This document shows positions 29,361 to 39,349 of a DNA stretch of 64,000 nucleotides, piece after piece. This DNA comes from Elusimicrobia bacterium RIFCSPLOWO2_02_FULL_39_32 (GTDB taxonomy: Bacteria; Elusimicrobiota; Elusimicrobia; 2-02-FULL-39-32). The position numbers were made by a program, and so were the translations under genes. The notes below the pieces were generated by a model. That model searched no databases. It had not been told where the DNA came from and was given only the letters and a program-made list of their open reading frames with translations. Where the stretch lies: assembly GCA_001800135.1 (NCBI GenBank), contig MGUU01000014.1:1-64000 (forward strand). Direction: 5' to 3'. Each line of letters begins with the position of its first letter. Within the stretch, counting starts at the first letter, position 1.

Positions 29361-30911
29361 ATGGTTAATATTTTTAGACTGAAATCCCAATGGATACTGG
29401 CATTAGGATGTTTGACATACATTTTCATCAATTTTATCTATCTGGATAAATATCCTGCTGTATATGGTGACGAATCTCTTTATACCGAACCTGTTACTAA
29501 CTTTCTAGCTATAGGAAAATTTAGAACTAACCTCTACCCTCCAATCGGAGGATTTGATCAATCTAATTTGATTCATGGAAGGATTTTCAATTTTGTACAG
29601 GCTCTTTTTCTAAAAATATTCGGGGTCAATATTCTAGCTATGAGAATCCAACCTTTTTTAGCGGGATTGTTAACTATTTTGTTAACATATCTCATGGCTC
29701 TAGAACTATTCTCAAATAAAAATATAGCTATTATAGCTGCTGTTTGGTTATCGTTATCTCATGTATTTATTTTTGCATCACACTTTGCAAGACCAGACAT
29801 GACAGCCTCTCTCTTTACAATTTTATCCATTTACATCTTATTGATAGCCAAAAAAAACAATAGCGACAGGCTATATTTTTTAAGTAGTTTGATAGCCGCT
29901 CTCAATATTGATATTCATCCACCTGGCAACATAGCAATTTTTATAGTTTTTGGATTGCTTGCCCAATGGTTTTTTTCAAAAGAAATCAACAAAAAAAATA
30001 TCTTCTATGCTGTCTTGGGAACATCTGTGGGGTTACTTTGGTGGTGTTTTTGGCATATACTTTTAGATACTAATCTATATTTAAAACAACGCCAATTTAT
30101 TCAAATCTTTCAACAAAGACCATTAATTAACAACCCTCTTTTCATTATTAGAAGTGAGTTTCAACGTTGGTATGATTTTTTCTGGATGGGGGCGTACCAT
30201 AGGAATATTTTCCTTCTAATCCTTTTTTTAATTAGCAACATTTATGCATTTCTAAAATTTAGGAGTAAAGGTTCTGCCACAGTCTTAATTGCAATCATCA
30301 GTGGCACGATTGGATTTTGTATCGGAGCTCCAAACAAAACAACTTGGTATGTGATTTATATCTATCCATTTCTCATTCTTTCTTCTGCAGCATTTTTGTA
30401 TGATTTTCACCTTTCCAGGTCTCTCTGGAAAAGAACGGCTATCTGGCCTGTAACCCTGCTTCTGATTTTATTCCTTACGTTTGAATGTACAGAAAAATTA
30501 AGATTTTACCATTCAGATTATAACAACTTTATAAAAAAAGTGATGAAACAAATACCTGAAGGATCGCGTATCCTTGCTAGTGACAATCTCTGGATTGGAT
30601 TAAAAGACCATGGCTCATTTATTGCCATGCATGTTATTGGACATCGGACTAATATGCTCCATAAAAAAATTCAAACTGATTTTTACGCAGGAAGTTTTGA
30701 AGATTTTTTTAGAAGACTCTCGATCCAGTATATTGTAGCCGATGAAGAAATGCTTAGCTGGCCTCACTTGAAAGACACCCTTCACCCTTATATTAATACA
30801 CATTGTAAACTTGTAACCATTATAGAAGATCCATTTTATAGCTTTTCCAACTACCTTTCAAAAAGAAGCCCGAGGCCGCTTGTAACAAAAATTTATAAGG
30901 TTCTGCAATGA
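29361..30911 (+). CDS. GT-C / GT39-family membrane glycosyltransferase
   Basis: Multi-TM, VYGDESLYTEPVTNFLAIGKF loop DE motif. Confidence 0.82.
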   Translation: MVNIFRLKSQWILALGCLTYIFINFIYLDKYPAVYGDESLYTEPVTNFLAIGKFRTNLYPPIGGFDQSNLIHGRIFNFVQALFLKIFGVNILAMRIQPFLAGLLTILLTYLMALELFSNKNIAIIAAVWLSLSHVFIFASHFARPDMTASLFTILSIYILLIAKKNNSDRLYFLSSLIAALNIDIHPPGNIAIFIVFGLLAQWFFSKEINKKNIFYAVLGTSVGLLWWCFWHILLDTNLYLKQRQFIQIFQQRPLINNPLFIIRSEFQRWYDFFWMGAYHRNIFLLILFLISNIYAFLKFRSKGSATVLIAIISGTIGFCIGAPNKTTWYVIYIYPFLILSSAAFLYDFHLSRSLWKRTAIWPVTLLLILFLTFECTEKLRFYHSDYNNFIKKVMKQIPEGSRILASDNLWIGLKDHGSFIAMHVIGHRTNMLHKKIQTDFYAGSFEDFFRRLSIQYIVADEEMLSWPHLKDTLHPYINTHCKLVTIIEDPFYSFSNYLSKRSPRPLVTKIYKVLQ

Positions 30912-30994
30912 ACAATGCTCTCAAACTAGATAATAAGAACGAAAATATTTGAACTTATACCTTTGAACCTAAAATAACTCTACAAACCTATTCC

Positions 30995-31993
30995 ATGATT
31001 ATTAGCAAAACTCCTTTCAGAATTTCTTTTTTTGGTGGAGGCACGGATTACCCTGTGTGGTTTAAGGAAAATGGCGGATCTGTTCTTGTAACATCTATTG
31101 ATAAATACTGTTATATTTCTTCTCGTTATCTGCCACCTTTTTTCGAATATAAATCGCGCATCCTATATTCACAGGTTGAAACCATCAATAAAATTGAAGA
31201 TATTAAACACCCCTCTGTAAGGGAATGCTTAGAGTTTATGAAAATAAAGAAAGGCATGGAAATACACCATGATGCGGATCTGCCTGCGCGCACAGGGCTA
31301 GGTTCAAGTTCTTCATTCACGGTTGGTTTATTGAACACTTTAAACGCTTTAAAGGGAAAAATTATTTCCCAAAATCAGCTGGCCAAAGATGCAATTCATG
31401 TTGAACAAAACCTTTTAAAGGAAAATGTTGGGTGTCAAGACCAAATTGCGGCAACTTACGGTGGTTTTAACCTGATTGAATTTAAAGATGGGCAAGAAAA
31501 TTTTAGGGTCTATCCTATTACTATAAAAAGCGAACGGTTAACACTATTCCACAGCCATTTAATGCTTATATTTACTGGTTTTTCCAGAATTGCTTCTGAA
31601 ATTGCCAAAGAACTTGTGCAAACTACTCATCAGCGCAAAAAAGAATTGAAGATCATCCACCAAATGGTAAATGAGGGTTTAAAGATATTAAGCGGGAACG
31701 GAAATATTTTAGAATTTGGTAAATTACTGCATGAAAGTTGGAAAATCAAAAGAGGCTTAACAAGCAAAATTACAACACCTGCAATTGATGAAATTTATTC
31801 GGAAGCTTTAAAGGCTGGAGCGAAAGGCGGAAAATTATTGGGAGCAGGAGGCGGTGGTTTTGTTTTACTGTTTGCTGAGCCAGCAGTTCAACCCAAAATA
31901 AAAGCGCGGCTTAAAAAATTTTTGCACGTTCCGTTTCAGTTTGAAAATTCTGGCAGCCAGATTATATTCTACAAGGAAGATCAGTATAAATAA
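30995..31993 (+). CDS. hddA: GHMP kinase, D-glycero-alpha-D-manno-heptose 7-phosphate kinase-like
   Basis: KTPFRISFFGGGTDYPVWF, ARTGLGSSSSFTVGLLNTL, GAKGGKLLGAGGGGFVLLF. Confidence 0.8.
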   Translation: MIISKTPFRISFFGGGTDYPVWFKENGGSVLVTSIDKYCYISSRYLPPFFEYKSRILYSQVETINKIEDIKHPSVRECLEFMKIKKGMEIHHDADLPARTGLGSSSSFTVGLLNTLNALKGKIISQNQLAKDAIHVEQNLLKENVGCQDQIAATYGGFNLIEFKDGQENFRVYPITIKSERLTLFHSHLMLIFTGFSRIASEIAKELVQTTHQRKKELKIIHQMVNEGLKILSGNGNILEFGKLLHESWKIKRGLTSKITTPAIDEIYSEALKAGAKGGKLLGAGGGGFVLLFAEPAVQPKIKARLKKFLHVPFQFENSGSQIIFYKEDQYK

Positions 31994-32058
31994 AAATTAA
32001 AAATCCGTTAAAAAAACAAAAAAAATGCTAAAATAATTAATTCTTAGGAGCTTTTTAA

Positions 32059-33567
32059 ATGAACTCAAAAACAGACATAGATTTAGTTTTAATTCACCCC
32101 GGACACAGAACCAGAATTTACCAGTCTCTGGGAAACGAAATCACGGCCATTGAAACGCCGATTTGGGCGGGTTTAGTAGCCAATTTTGTTCGCCATAAAG
32201 GGTTTTCGGTTGCAATTATAGATGGTGAGGCCGAAAATTTAAGCCCCGAACAGGTGGTCCAGAGGGTAGTAGATATGAAACCGCTTCTTGCTGCAGTGGT
32301 GGTGTATGGACACCAGCCTTCCGCTTCAAGCCAAAATATGACCGTAGCCGGAGAGATGTGTACGACATTAAAAGAGCTAAATCCTAACCTAAATATTTTG
32401 ATGTTTGGCGGTCATGTTGCCGCGTTGCCGGAGCGCACCATGCAGGAAGAGGACATCGATTTTGCGGCCTGCGGGGAAGGCCCTTACACGGTGGTGGATC
32501 TTTTGAGCGCCTTAAAATCCTCCCAACCCAATTTTTCTAAAGTACGCGGTTTGTGTTATCGGGAAAACGAGGTTCTTCGGTTTAATCCGGCCCCGCCTTT
32601 AGTGAACGATTTGAACCATGAAATGCCTGGAATTGCGTGGGATCTTTTGCCCATGGATGGGTATCGCGATTACAATTGGCATTGTTTTGGAAATTTAAAA
32701 CGAAAGCCGTATGCCGCGATCTACTCTACTCTTGGCTGCCCTTACCACTGCACTTTTTGTTGCATTCAGTCCCCTTTTAAAGAGGGAGAAAAGGCTTCCG
32801 GACTCAAAGCCAATGTCAACAGTTACCGTTTCTGGAACCCCGAATTTGTGATTCAGGAAATTGATAAACTTGTAAATGAATACGGTATCAGCAACCTCCG
32901 TTTCTCTGATGAAATGTTTGTCTTGAATATGAGGCACGTTTATGGAATCTGCGATCTTATCATGCAACGCGGCTACAAATTAAATATCTATGCTTATGCG
33001 AGAATTGACACGGTAAAAGACGACCGTACCATTGATAAATTAAAAGCCGCTGGATTTAACTGGCTGTGCTTCGGAATTGAATCCGCATCAGAGCATGTAA
33101 GAGATGATGTTGAAAAAAACTTCAGCCAGGAAGAGATTTACGATGTTGTTAAGAGAGTGCGGACTGCTGGCATCAATGTAATGGCCAATTATATTTTTGG
33201 ACTGCCCGAAGATGATATGAAATCCATGCAAACCACTTTAGACCAAGCGATCGATCTCAACTGCGAATTTGCGAATTTTTATTGTGCGATGGCATATCCC
33301 GGATCCCAGCTCTATCAAATTGCCCTCAAAGAAAAGTGGCAGCTTCCTAAAGAATGGACAGGTTATTCCCAACATTCCATAGACTCTCTTCCCCTACCTA
33401 CAAAATATTTGTCCTCGGCCGAAGTGATTCGGTTTCGAGATAATGCCTGGCAAAAATATTTCACCAGTCCAAAATATTTAAACATGATCGAAAAAAAGTT
33501 CGGAACCGAAACCGTTAAAGATATTCGACACATGACTTCTTACAAACTGGAAAGACAACATGCGTGA
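32059..33567 (+). CDS. B12-binding domain radical SAM protein
   Basis: N-terminal cobalamin-like domain, TLGCPYHCTFCC (CxxxCxxC), FGIESASEHVRDDVEK. Confidence 0.92.
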   Translation: MNSKTDIDLVLIHPGHRTRIYQSLGNEITAIETPIWAGLVANFVRHKGFSVAIIDGEAENLSPEQVVQRVVDMKPLLAAVVVYGHQPSASSQNMTVAGEMCTTLKELNPNLNILMFGGHVAALPERTMQEEDIDFAACGEGPYTVVDLLSALKSSQPNFSKVRGLCYRENEVLRFNPAPPLVNDLNHEMPGIAWDLLPMDGYRDYNWHCFGNLKRKPYAAIYSTLGCPYHCTFCCIQSPFKEGEKASGLKANVNSYRFWNPEFVIQEIDKLVNEYGISNLRFSDEMFVLNMRHVYGICDLIMQRGYKLNIYAYARIDTVKDDRTIDKLKAAGFNWLCFGIESASEHVRDDVEKNFSQEEIYDVVKRVRTAGINVMANYIFGLPEDDMKSMQTTLDQAIDLNCEFANFYCAMAYPGSQLYQIALKEKWQLPKEWTGYSQHSIDSLPLPTKYLSSAEVIRFRDNAWQKYFTSPKYLNMIEKKFGTETVKDIRHMTSYKLERQHA

Positions 33568-34393
33568 TATCCATCCGTTTCTTTCAAAATCCCAGTGGCT
33601 CAGAAAAGAAATTTTTGACATGGTAATCCGTACCCAAAAAGGCCACATCCCTTCCTGCTATTCCTGCTCTGAAATAGTTTTAGCGCTTTGTTACGGTGGA
33701 ATGATTCGGTTCGATGCTAAAAACCCGCGGTCTAAAAACAGAGACTCCTTGATTGTCAGTAAAGGCCATGCGGCCATGGTGCTTTATCCTATTTTAGCAG
33801 ACCTTGGTTTTTATCCGAAAGAAGAACTTTTAAAATTTACCAATCCAAATGGCATCCTGCGGATGTATGCAGATCATACCATTCCTGGAATCGAAGCTAT
33901 TTGCGGTTCCTTGGGTCACGGGTTCACGATTGCGGCAGGTTATGCCTTAGCGGCTAAAAGAGACGGCAGAGACTCCAAGTCTTATGTTATCGTGAGCGAC
34001 GGGGAATGCTATGAAGGGTCTGTTTGGGAAACCGCGATGTTTGCTTCCCATTACGAGCTGGACAATTTGATTACGGTTGTAGACCGCAATGGGCTGTGCA
34101 TATTGAGTGAGACGGAAAAATGCGTAAAATTGAATCCGTTAGAAGACAAATGGAAAGCTTTCGGCTGGAATGTGATCAATGTGAACGGGCATTCCTACAC
34201 GGATATCTTTAGAGGGTTTGATGATTTAGTGAAAAATAAAAACAAAAAACCGACTGTTATTATTTCCAAAAGCGTTAAAGGCAAAGGGATTTCATTTATG
34301 GAAAACAAGGTGGAGTGGCACAATAAAATGCCCAACGCAGAGCAGGTAGGCAAAGCCAGAGAAAATCTGGAAAAAAACTGCATTATCAATTAA
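33560..34393 (+). CDS. Transketolase N-terminal (TPP-binding) subunit
   Basis: SKGHAAMVLYPIL, ICGSLGHGFTIAAGYALAAKRDG, VSDGECYEGSVWE, VDRNGLC. Confidence 0.92.
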   Translation: MRDIHPFLSKSQWLRKEIFDMVIRTQKGHIPSCYSCSEIVLALCYGGMIRFDAKNPRSKNRDSLIVSKGHAAMVLYPILADLGFYPKEELLKFTNPNGILRMYADHTIPGIEAICGSLGHGFTIAAGYALAAKRDGRDSKSYVIVSDGECYEGSVWETAMFASHYELDNLITVVDRNGLCILSETEKCVKLNPLEDKWKAFGWNVINVNGHSYTDIFRGFDDLVKNKNKKPTVIISKSVKGKGISFMENKVEWHNKMPNAEQVGKARENLEKNCIIN

Positions 34394-34399
34394 AAAGAA

Positions 34400-35374
34400 A
34401 TGTCAACGCAAAATATTCTACCTCGCGATGTTTTTGTAAACCAAATTTATGAAGAGGCATTAAAAAATAAAGACCTTTATTTTTTAAGCGCCGATTTTGG
34501 CGCCCAGGCATTGGATAAATTCCGAGACCAGTTGCCCCACCAATTCATTCACGCCGGAATTTCCGAGCAGAATATGGTGGATATTGCGGCGGGTCTTGCA
34601 CTAAATGGAAAGTTGGCCTATATTTATGCGATGATTCCTTTTGTGACGTTCCGCTGTTACGAGCAAGTAAAGGTGGCATTAGCCACCATGAACCTGCCCG
34701 TAACCGTGGTAGGAGTCGGTTCCGGTTATAGCTACGATGATGCAGGACCTACCCACTACGCCACGGAAGATATTTCGTGTATGCGCGCTCTAGGAAATAT
34801 CGAAATTTTATCTCCTGGTGATACTCAGTCCACGTTTGAAGCTGCAAAACTTACCTTTACCAAACCGGCATTCCGCTATATCCGACTTGATCGAAAATTT
34901 TTGCCGGATATCTACCAAAAAGGAGAAACCCGATTTTTAAAAGATGGAATTTGTGAAATCGACAAGGGTGAAGAAATCTGTATTATTACCACCGGATACA
35001 TGGTTCAGAAAGTGCGCCAGGCAAAAGAAATATTGTTAAAAGAAGGCATTCAAATCGGAGTTATTGACCTATTTCGACTGAAGCCCATTCAGGGTACACT
35101 CTTAAGTTCTATTGTAAGTCGCTATAAAGGCGTGATGACAGTTGAAGAGCAGTTTTTAAGCGGCGGTTTGGGCAGCGCCATCACAGAGGTTTTGGCAGAT
35201 GAAAGGATATTGCTTCCTGTCAAAAGAGTTGGGATTAATGACCATTATTATCTTGACAATGGAGGCAGAGAGTATCTTCATAAGCTTTGCAAGATTGACG
35301 TGCAAAGTATTGTTGAAAAAATAAAACAATTTCATGCCTCTCTGGCGGGAAATCGAGTTCTTTCTTCTAAATAA
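34400..35374 (+). CDS. Transketolase C-terminal (pyrimidine-binding) subunit
   Basis: LSADFGAQALDKF, FIHAGISEQNMVDIAAGLAL, GPTHYATEDI. Confidence 0.92.
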   Translation: MSTQNILPRDVFVNQIYEEALKNKDLYFLSADFGAQALDKFRDQLPHQFIHAGISEQNMVDIAAGLALNGKLAYIYAMIPFVTFRCYEQVKVALATMNLPVTVVGVGSGYSYDDAGPTHYATEDISCMRALGNIEILSPGDTQSTFEAAKLTFTKPAFRYIRLDRKFLPDIYQKGETRFLKDGICEIDKGEEICIITTGYMVQKVRQAKEILLKEGIQIGVIDLFRLKPIQGTLLSSIVSRYKGVMTVEEQFLSGGLGSAITEVLADERILLPVKRVGINDHYYLDNGGREYLHKLCKIDVQSIVEKIKQFHASLAGNRVLSSK

Positions 35375-35427
35375 ATACTATTTTTTATTTTTAGCGTCCG
35401 AATATATTTTAATTAGTTTCAATTATC

Positions 35428-36357
35428 GTGCCGATTGATCTTATCAAAGTAACCTCTCCTTCTTTTTCCAAAAATGATTCGTTAAAGAGTCAGTTGCTCC
35501 GTTATTTTCCCAACAGCGTATTTAACAGCGAAGGTTCTATTTTTAATTCCAACCAGCTTAAAAATTTTTTAAAAGATTCCATTGGTGCCGTGATTGGCCT
35601 CGAAAAAATTGATGAGCCAGTATTGCAAAGCTGTAAAAATCTAAAAGTCATCGCAAAATTTGGAGTTGGGTTAGATAACATTGACCAGGTTGCCTGTAAA
35701 AAATATGGTATTCAAGTTTTAGGCAGCCATGGCGTGAATAAACTTTCCGTTGCGGAGCTTACGTTAGGTTTTATGATTGCCCTGTGCCGAAATTTCTACC
35801 GCGCTTCTTTGGAGCTTAAAAACGGCAAATGGAATAAAACCGGCGGGTATGAACTAAGCGGAAAAACTGTTGGCATTATCGGTGTTGGGAATATCGGGAA
35901 AGAAGTGGTTCGACTCTTACAGCCGTTCCATTGTAAGATACTGGTGAATGATATACTCGATCAGGTGGATTATTATAAGATGAATCAATTGATTGAATCC
36001 ACAAAGGAAAATCTGTTTAAAAAGGCGGACATCGTGACGATTCATACTCCGCTTACAGCGCAAACAAAAAATATAGTTAATAAAATTAGTTTAGCCAGCA
36101 TGAAAAAAGGATCTTTTCTCATCAATACTTCCAGAGGACCGGTTATAAACCAGCAAGACTTGAAAGAAGCTTTAATCGCTGGAACCATTGCGGGCGCCGC
36201 AATCGATGTTTATGAAACTGAACCACCAGAAGATCAGGAACTGCTTCGTCTGCCTAATTTAATCTGTTCTCCACATATTGGAGGGGCATCGGTTGAAGCT
36301 GTAATGGAAATGGGTTTAAGTGCGATTAATCAGTTAAAAAAATTTTTTAAGGCATAA
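35428..36357 (+). CDS. D-isomer-specific 2-hydroxyacid dehydrogenase (phosphoglycerate dehydrogenase-like); GTG start
   Basis: VGIIGVGNIGKEVV, INTSRGPVINQQDL, CSPHIGGAS. Confidence 0.9.
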   Translation: MPIDLIKVTSPSFSKNDSLKSQLLRYFPNSVFNSEGSIFNSNQLKNFLKDSIGAVIGLEKIDEPVLQSCKNLKVIAKFGVGLDNIDQVACKKYGIQVLGSHGVNKLSVAELTLGFMIALCRNFYRASLELKNGKWNKTGGYELSGKTVGIIGVGNIGKEVVRLLQPFHCKILVNDILDQVDYYKMNQLIESTKENLFKKADIVTIHTPLTAQTKNIVNKISLASMKKGSFLINTSRGPVINQQDLKEALIAGTIAGAAIDVYETEPPEDQELLRLPNLICSPHIGGASVEAVMEMGLSAINQLKKFFKA

Positions 36358-36372
36358 CATAAAAAAACATTT

Positions 36373-37263
36373 ATGAAAAAAGCATTGGTCTTTGGAGGCT
36401 CAGGATTCCTCGGGAGTTATGTAGCGGATGAGTTGAGTTTAAAAGAATATGAAGTCACCATTTTTGATAGAAGGGAATCCATCTATCTTAAAAAAAATCA
36501 AAAATTTATACTGGGGGATGTATTAGATTTTAACTTAGTGAACAAATCTTTAAAAGGGTTCGATGTAGTTTATAATTTTGCGGGATTGGCGGATATTAAC
36601 GTGGCGATGGTAAAGCCCCTGGAAGCGATTAAACTGAATATTTTAGGGAATACCCATGTGCTTGAAGCCTGCAAAAATAATTCCATTAAACGTTTTATAT
36701 ACGCCAGCTCCGCCTATGCCTTTTCTTCAAAAGGTTCCTTCTACGGAGTTAGCAAACATGCCTGCGAAAGGATTACGGAAGAATACGCCAACCAGTTTGA
36801 ATTAAAGTACACCATTGTCCGGTACGGCTCTGTATATGGAGAACGGGCAGATGATCAAAACCGCATCTACCGGTTGGTTCGCCAAGCGCTCACAGAAGGC
36901 AAAATTACGTTCAAAGGCAATGGGGATGAAGAGCGCGAATATATCCATGCGCGAGATGCCGCTGCCTTAAGCGTGGAGATTCTGGCTGATCAATATATCA
37001 ATCAGCATATCATGCTTACAGGTTTTGAGCGTTTTAAGTATAAGGAACTGCTGAACATGATCAAAGAAATGCTGAATGACTCGGTTAAGATTGAATTTCT
37101 AAACGAAGACTATAAAGGCCATTATGTGATTACCCCTTATTCCTTTATCCCTACCACAAGCCGTAAAATGGTTAACAACCCTTACATTGATATGGGGCAA
37201 GGACTCCTGGAAATCGTGAAAAAAATTCATGAAGAATCGAAAGAGGACGAGAAAAACAAATGA
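36373..37263 (+). CDS. NAD-dependent epimerase/dehydratase (extended SDR)
   Basis: VFGGSGFLGSYV, YASSAYAF, YGVSKHACE. Confidence 0.88.
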   Translation: MKKALVFGGSGFLGSYVADELSLKEYEVTIFDRRESIYLKKNQKFILGDVLDFNLVNKSLKGFDVVYNFAGLADINVAMVKPLEAIKLNILGNTHVLEACKNNSIKRFIYASSAYAFSSKGSFYGVSKHACERITEEYANQFELKYTIVRYGSVYGERADDQNRIYRLVRQALTEGKITFKGNGDEEREYIHARDAAALSVEILADQYINQHIMLTGFERFKYKELLNMIKEMLNDSVKIEFLNEDYKGHYVITPYSFIPTTSRKMVNNPYIDMGQGLLEIVKKIHEESKEDEKNK

Positions 37264-38423
37264 TTAAATACTACATGGCTGAAGACACCATTGACCGTAA
37301 AGATATTCAAAAATTAATCGGCTGGCTAAAAACCAATCCTCGCTTAACCAAAGGCAAACTTACTCTTGAGTTTGAATCAAAATGGAGACAATGGTTGGGA
37401 TCTAAATATTCTGTTTTCTGCAATTCTGGATCATCGGCAAATTTATTAATGTTCTACACCCTTCTTCTTTCAGGACGCGTAAAAAATAAAAAAGTTGTTG
37501 TTCCAAGCGTGGGATGGGTCACTTCCATCGCTCCCGCCATCCAATTTGGATTCAAACCCATCATGTGCGAAGCAGATCCGGACACATTTGGACTTGATCT
37601 CAATCATCTGGAATCCATTTTAAAGAAGCATCACCCAAGCACAGTGTTATTGGTGCAAGTGCTAGGCGTTCCACATAAAATGAAAGAAATGATGGCATTA
37701 AAGAAAAAATATGGTTTTATTTTGTTGGAAGATGCCTGTGCAGCGATCGGCGCTTCTTATCAAGGAAAGAAGGTAGGTTCATTTGGGGATATGGGTAGCT
37801 TTTCATTTTATTTTGGCCACCAGATGTCCACAATCGAGGGTGGCATGGTTTCCACAAATGATAAAAATCTACAAAATATTTTATTGATGTTGCGCAGCCA
37901 TGGCTGGAGCAAAGACCTTGATAATGCCTCTCACAAATCTTTAGTCCGTAAATACAAAGTTGATGATTTTCATACCCCTTTTGTTTTCTATGAACCTGGT
38001 TTTAATCTGCGCGCAACGGATTTAAATGCTTTTTTAGGTATTGGTCAGATGGAAAAACTAAATTGGATTATTTCCAGACGTCAGGAAAACCATTTACGTT
38101 ACAAACAACATTTGGCAGAGAAATTTTACATTCAAAAACCGGAAAAAGACTCAGTGATTTGTTCCATTCATTTTGGCATGCTTGCTAAAGACATTCAACA
38201 AAGACGAACCATCGTGAATGCGCTGGTTAAAAATGGGATTGAAACCCGAATATTTTCAGCTGGAAATCTTGGACTGCACCCCTTCTGGGTTACGCGTTAC
38301 GGCAAAGCCAGCTTTCCAGTTGCAGACCGCATTCACCATTGTGGTTTATTCCTTCCCAATAATCCCTCTTTAAAATTAAGGGACGTTGATTTTATTTCAA
38401 AAGTTGTTTTAAACGCCGCATGA
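37260..38423 (+). CDS. DegT-family PLP/PMP enzyme, ColD-like 3-dehydratase (active-site Lys replaced by His)
   Basis: NSGSSANLLMFYTLL, EDACAAIGASYQGKKVGSFGDMGSFSFYFGHQMSTIEGGM; H at the position of the PLP lysine. Confidence 0.8.
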   Translation: MIKYYMAEDTIDRKDIQKLIGWLKTNPRLTKGKLTLEFESKWRQWLGSKYSVFCNSGSSANLLMFYTLLLSGRVKNKKVVVPSVGWVTSIAPAIQFGFKPIMCEADPDTFGLDLNHLESILKKHHPSTVLLVQVLGVPHKMKEMMALKKKYGFILLEDACAAIGASYQGKKVGSFGDMGSFSFYFGHQMSTIEGGMVSTNDKNLQNILLMLRSHGWSKDLDNASHKSLVRKYKVDDFHTPFVFYEPGFNLRATDLNAFLGIGQMEKLNWIISRRQENHLRYKQHLAEKFYIQKPEKDSVICSIHFGMLAKDIQQRRTIVNALVKNGIETRIFSAGNLGLHPFWVTRYGKASFPVADRIHHCGLFLPNNPSLKLRDVDFISKVVLNAA

Positions 38424-39349
38424 GTTCTTCCGTCCTTGTTACTGGTGGAAACGGATTGATTGGGAATGCGTTAAAAAAAATTTTGCCTGATGCAATATAT
38501 ATAACCCGCAAAGATGGCGATTTTACAGACATCTGTCAGGTAAAAAAAATATTTAAAAAGGTACGGCCAGTTACTGTTTTTCATTTAGCAGCAAAGGTTG
38601 CAGGCGTGAAGACAAATGCGGAAAAAAATGCAGAAATGCTTGCGGTCAACGTGCAAATCAATACAAATGTTTTAAGCATGGCCCGGGAATTTGGGGTTCA
38701 GAAATTAGTAACTCTACTTTCCACCTGCGCTTTCCGTGAACGACCTGAAAACCCTCCCAGTGAAAAAGATGTTCATGTAGGCATGCCCTATGCGGGTAAT
38801 TTAGGATATGGCAGCGCTAAACGGCTTTTGGATTTGCAGATCGGATTATTAAAACAGCAATATGGCTGTAATTTTACAAGCATTACCCCAGCCACTGTTT
38901 TTGGGCCATTCGATAATTGGGATATTAATGATGGACATGTAATGGCAGCGTTAATTCATAAATGTTATCTGGCAAAACGCAACAATGAACCTTTTCATAT
39001 CTGGGGCAGTGGCGCTGCGGTACGACAATTTATATTTTCTTATGATGTTGCCCATATTTTATTCGAGGTTTTAAAAAATTATAATGATTCGGAAACCTTA
39101 ATTGTGTCTCCGATGGAGGGAATTTCCATTCGTGAACTTGTAGAAATGATCACGCAAGTTATGGATTTTAAAGGCCCTGTAATTTACGATCAAACTAAGC
39201 CTGAGGGCGCTGCTGCAAGGTTACTGAACAACGCAAAATTTAAAACTTTGTTTCCAAATTTTAAATTCACTCCATTGAAGGATGCCCTGCAAACTACAGT
39301 TCAATGGTTTGTGGAAAATTATTCTAACGCAAGAGGAATTATAGCATGA
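38420..39349 (+). CDS. GDP-L-fucose/colitose synthase-like SDR (epimerase/reductase)
   Basis: VLVTGGNGLIGNAL, LLSTCAFRERPENPPSEKDVHVGMPYAGNLGYGSAKR, FGPFDNWDINDGHVMAALIHK. Confidence 0.83.
   Translation: MSSSVLVTGGNGLIGNALKKILPDAIYITRKDGDFTDICQVKKIFKKVRPVTVFHLAAKVAGVKTNAEKNAEMLAVNVQINTNVLSMAREFGVQKLVTLLSTCAFRERPENPPSEKDVHVGMPYAGNLGYGSAKRLLDLQIGLLKQQYGCNFTSITPATVFGPFDNWDINDGHVMAALIHKCYLAKRNNEPFHIWGSGAAVRQFIFSYDVAHILFEVLKNYNDSETLIVSPMEGISIRELVEMITQVMDFKGPVIYDQTKPEGAAARLLNNAKFKTLFPNFKFTPLKDALQTTVQWFVENYSNARGIIA

Noticed and set aside
37260-38423. Initial reading as an ordinary sugar aminotransferase
   Set aside because: The PLP lysine position is histidine (FYFGHQMSTIEGG), favouring a ColD-like dehydratase.
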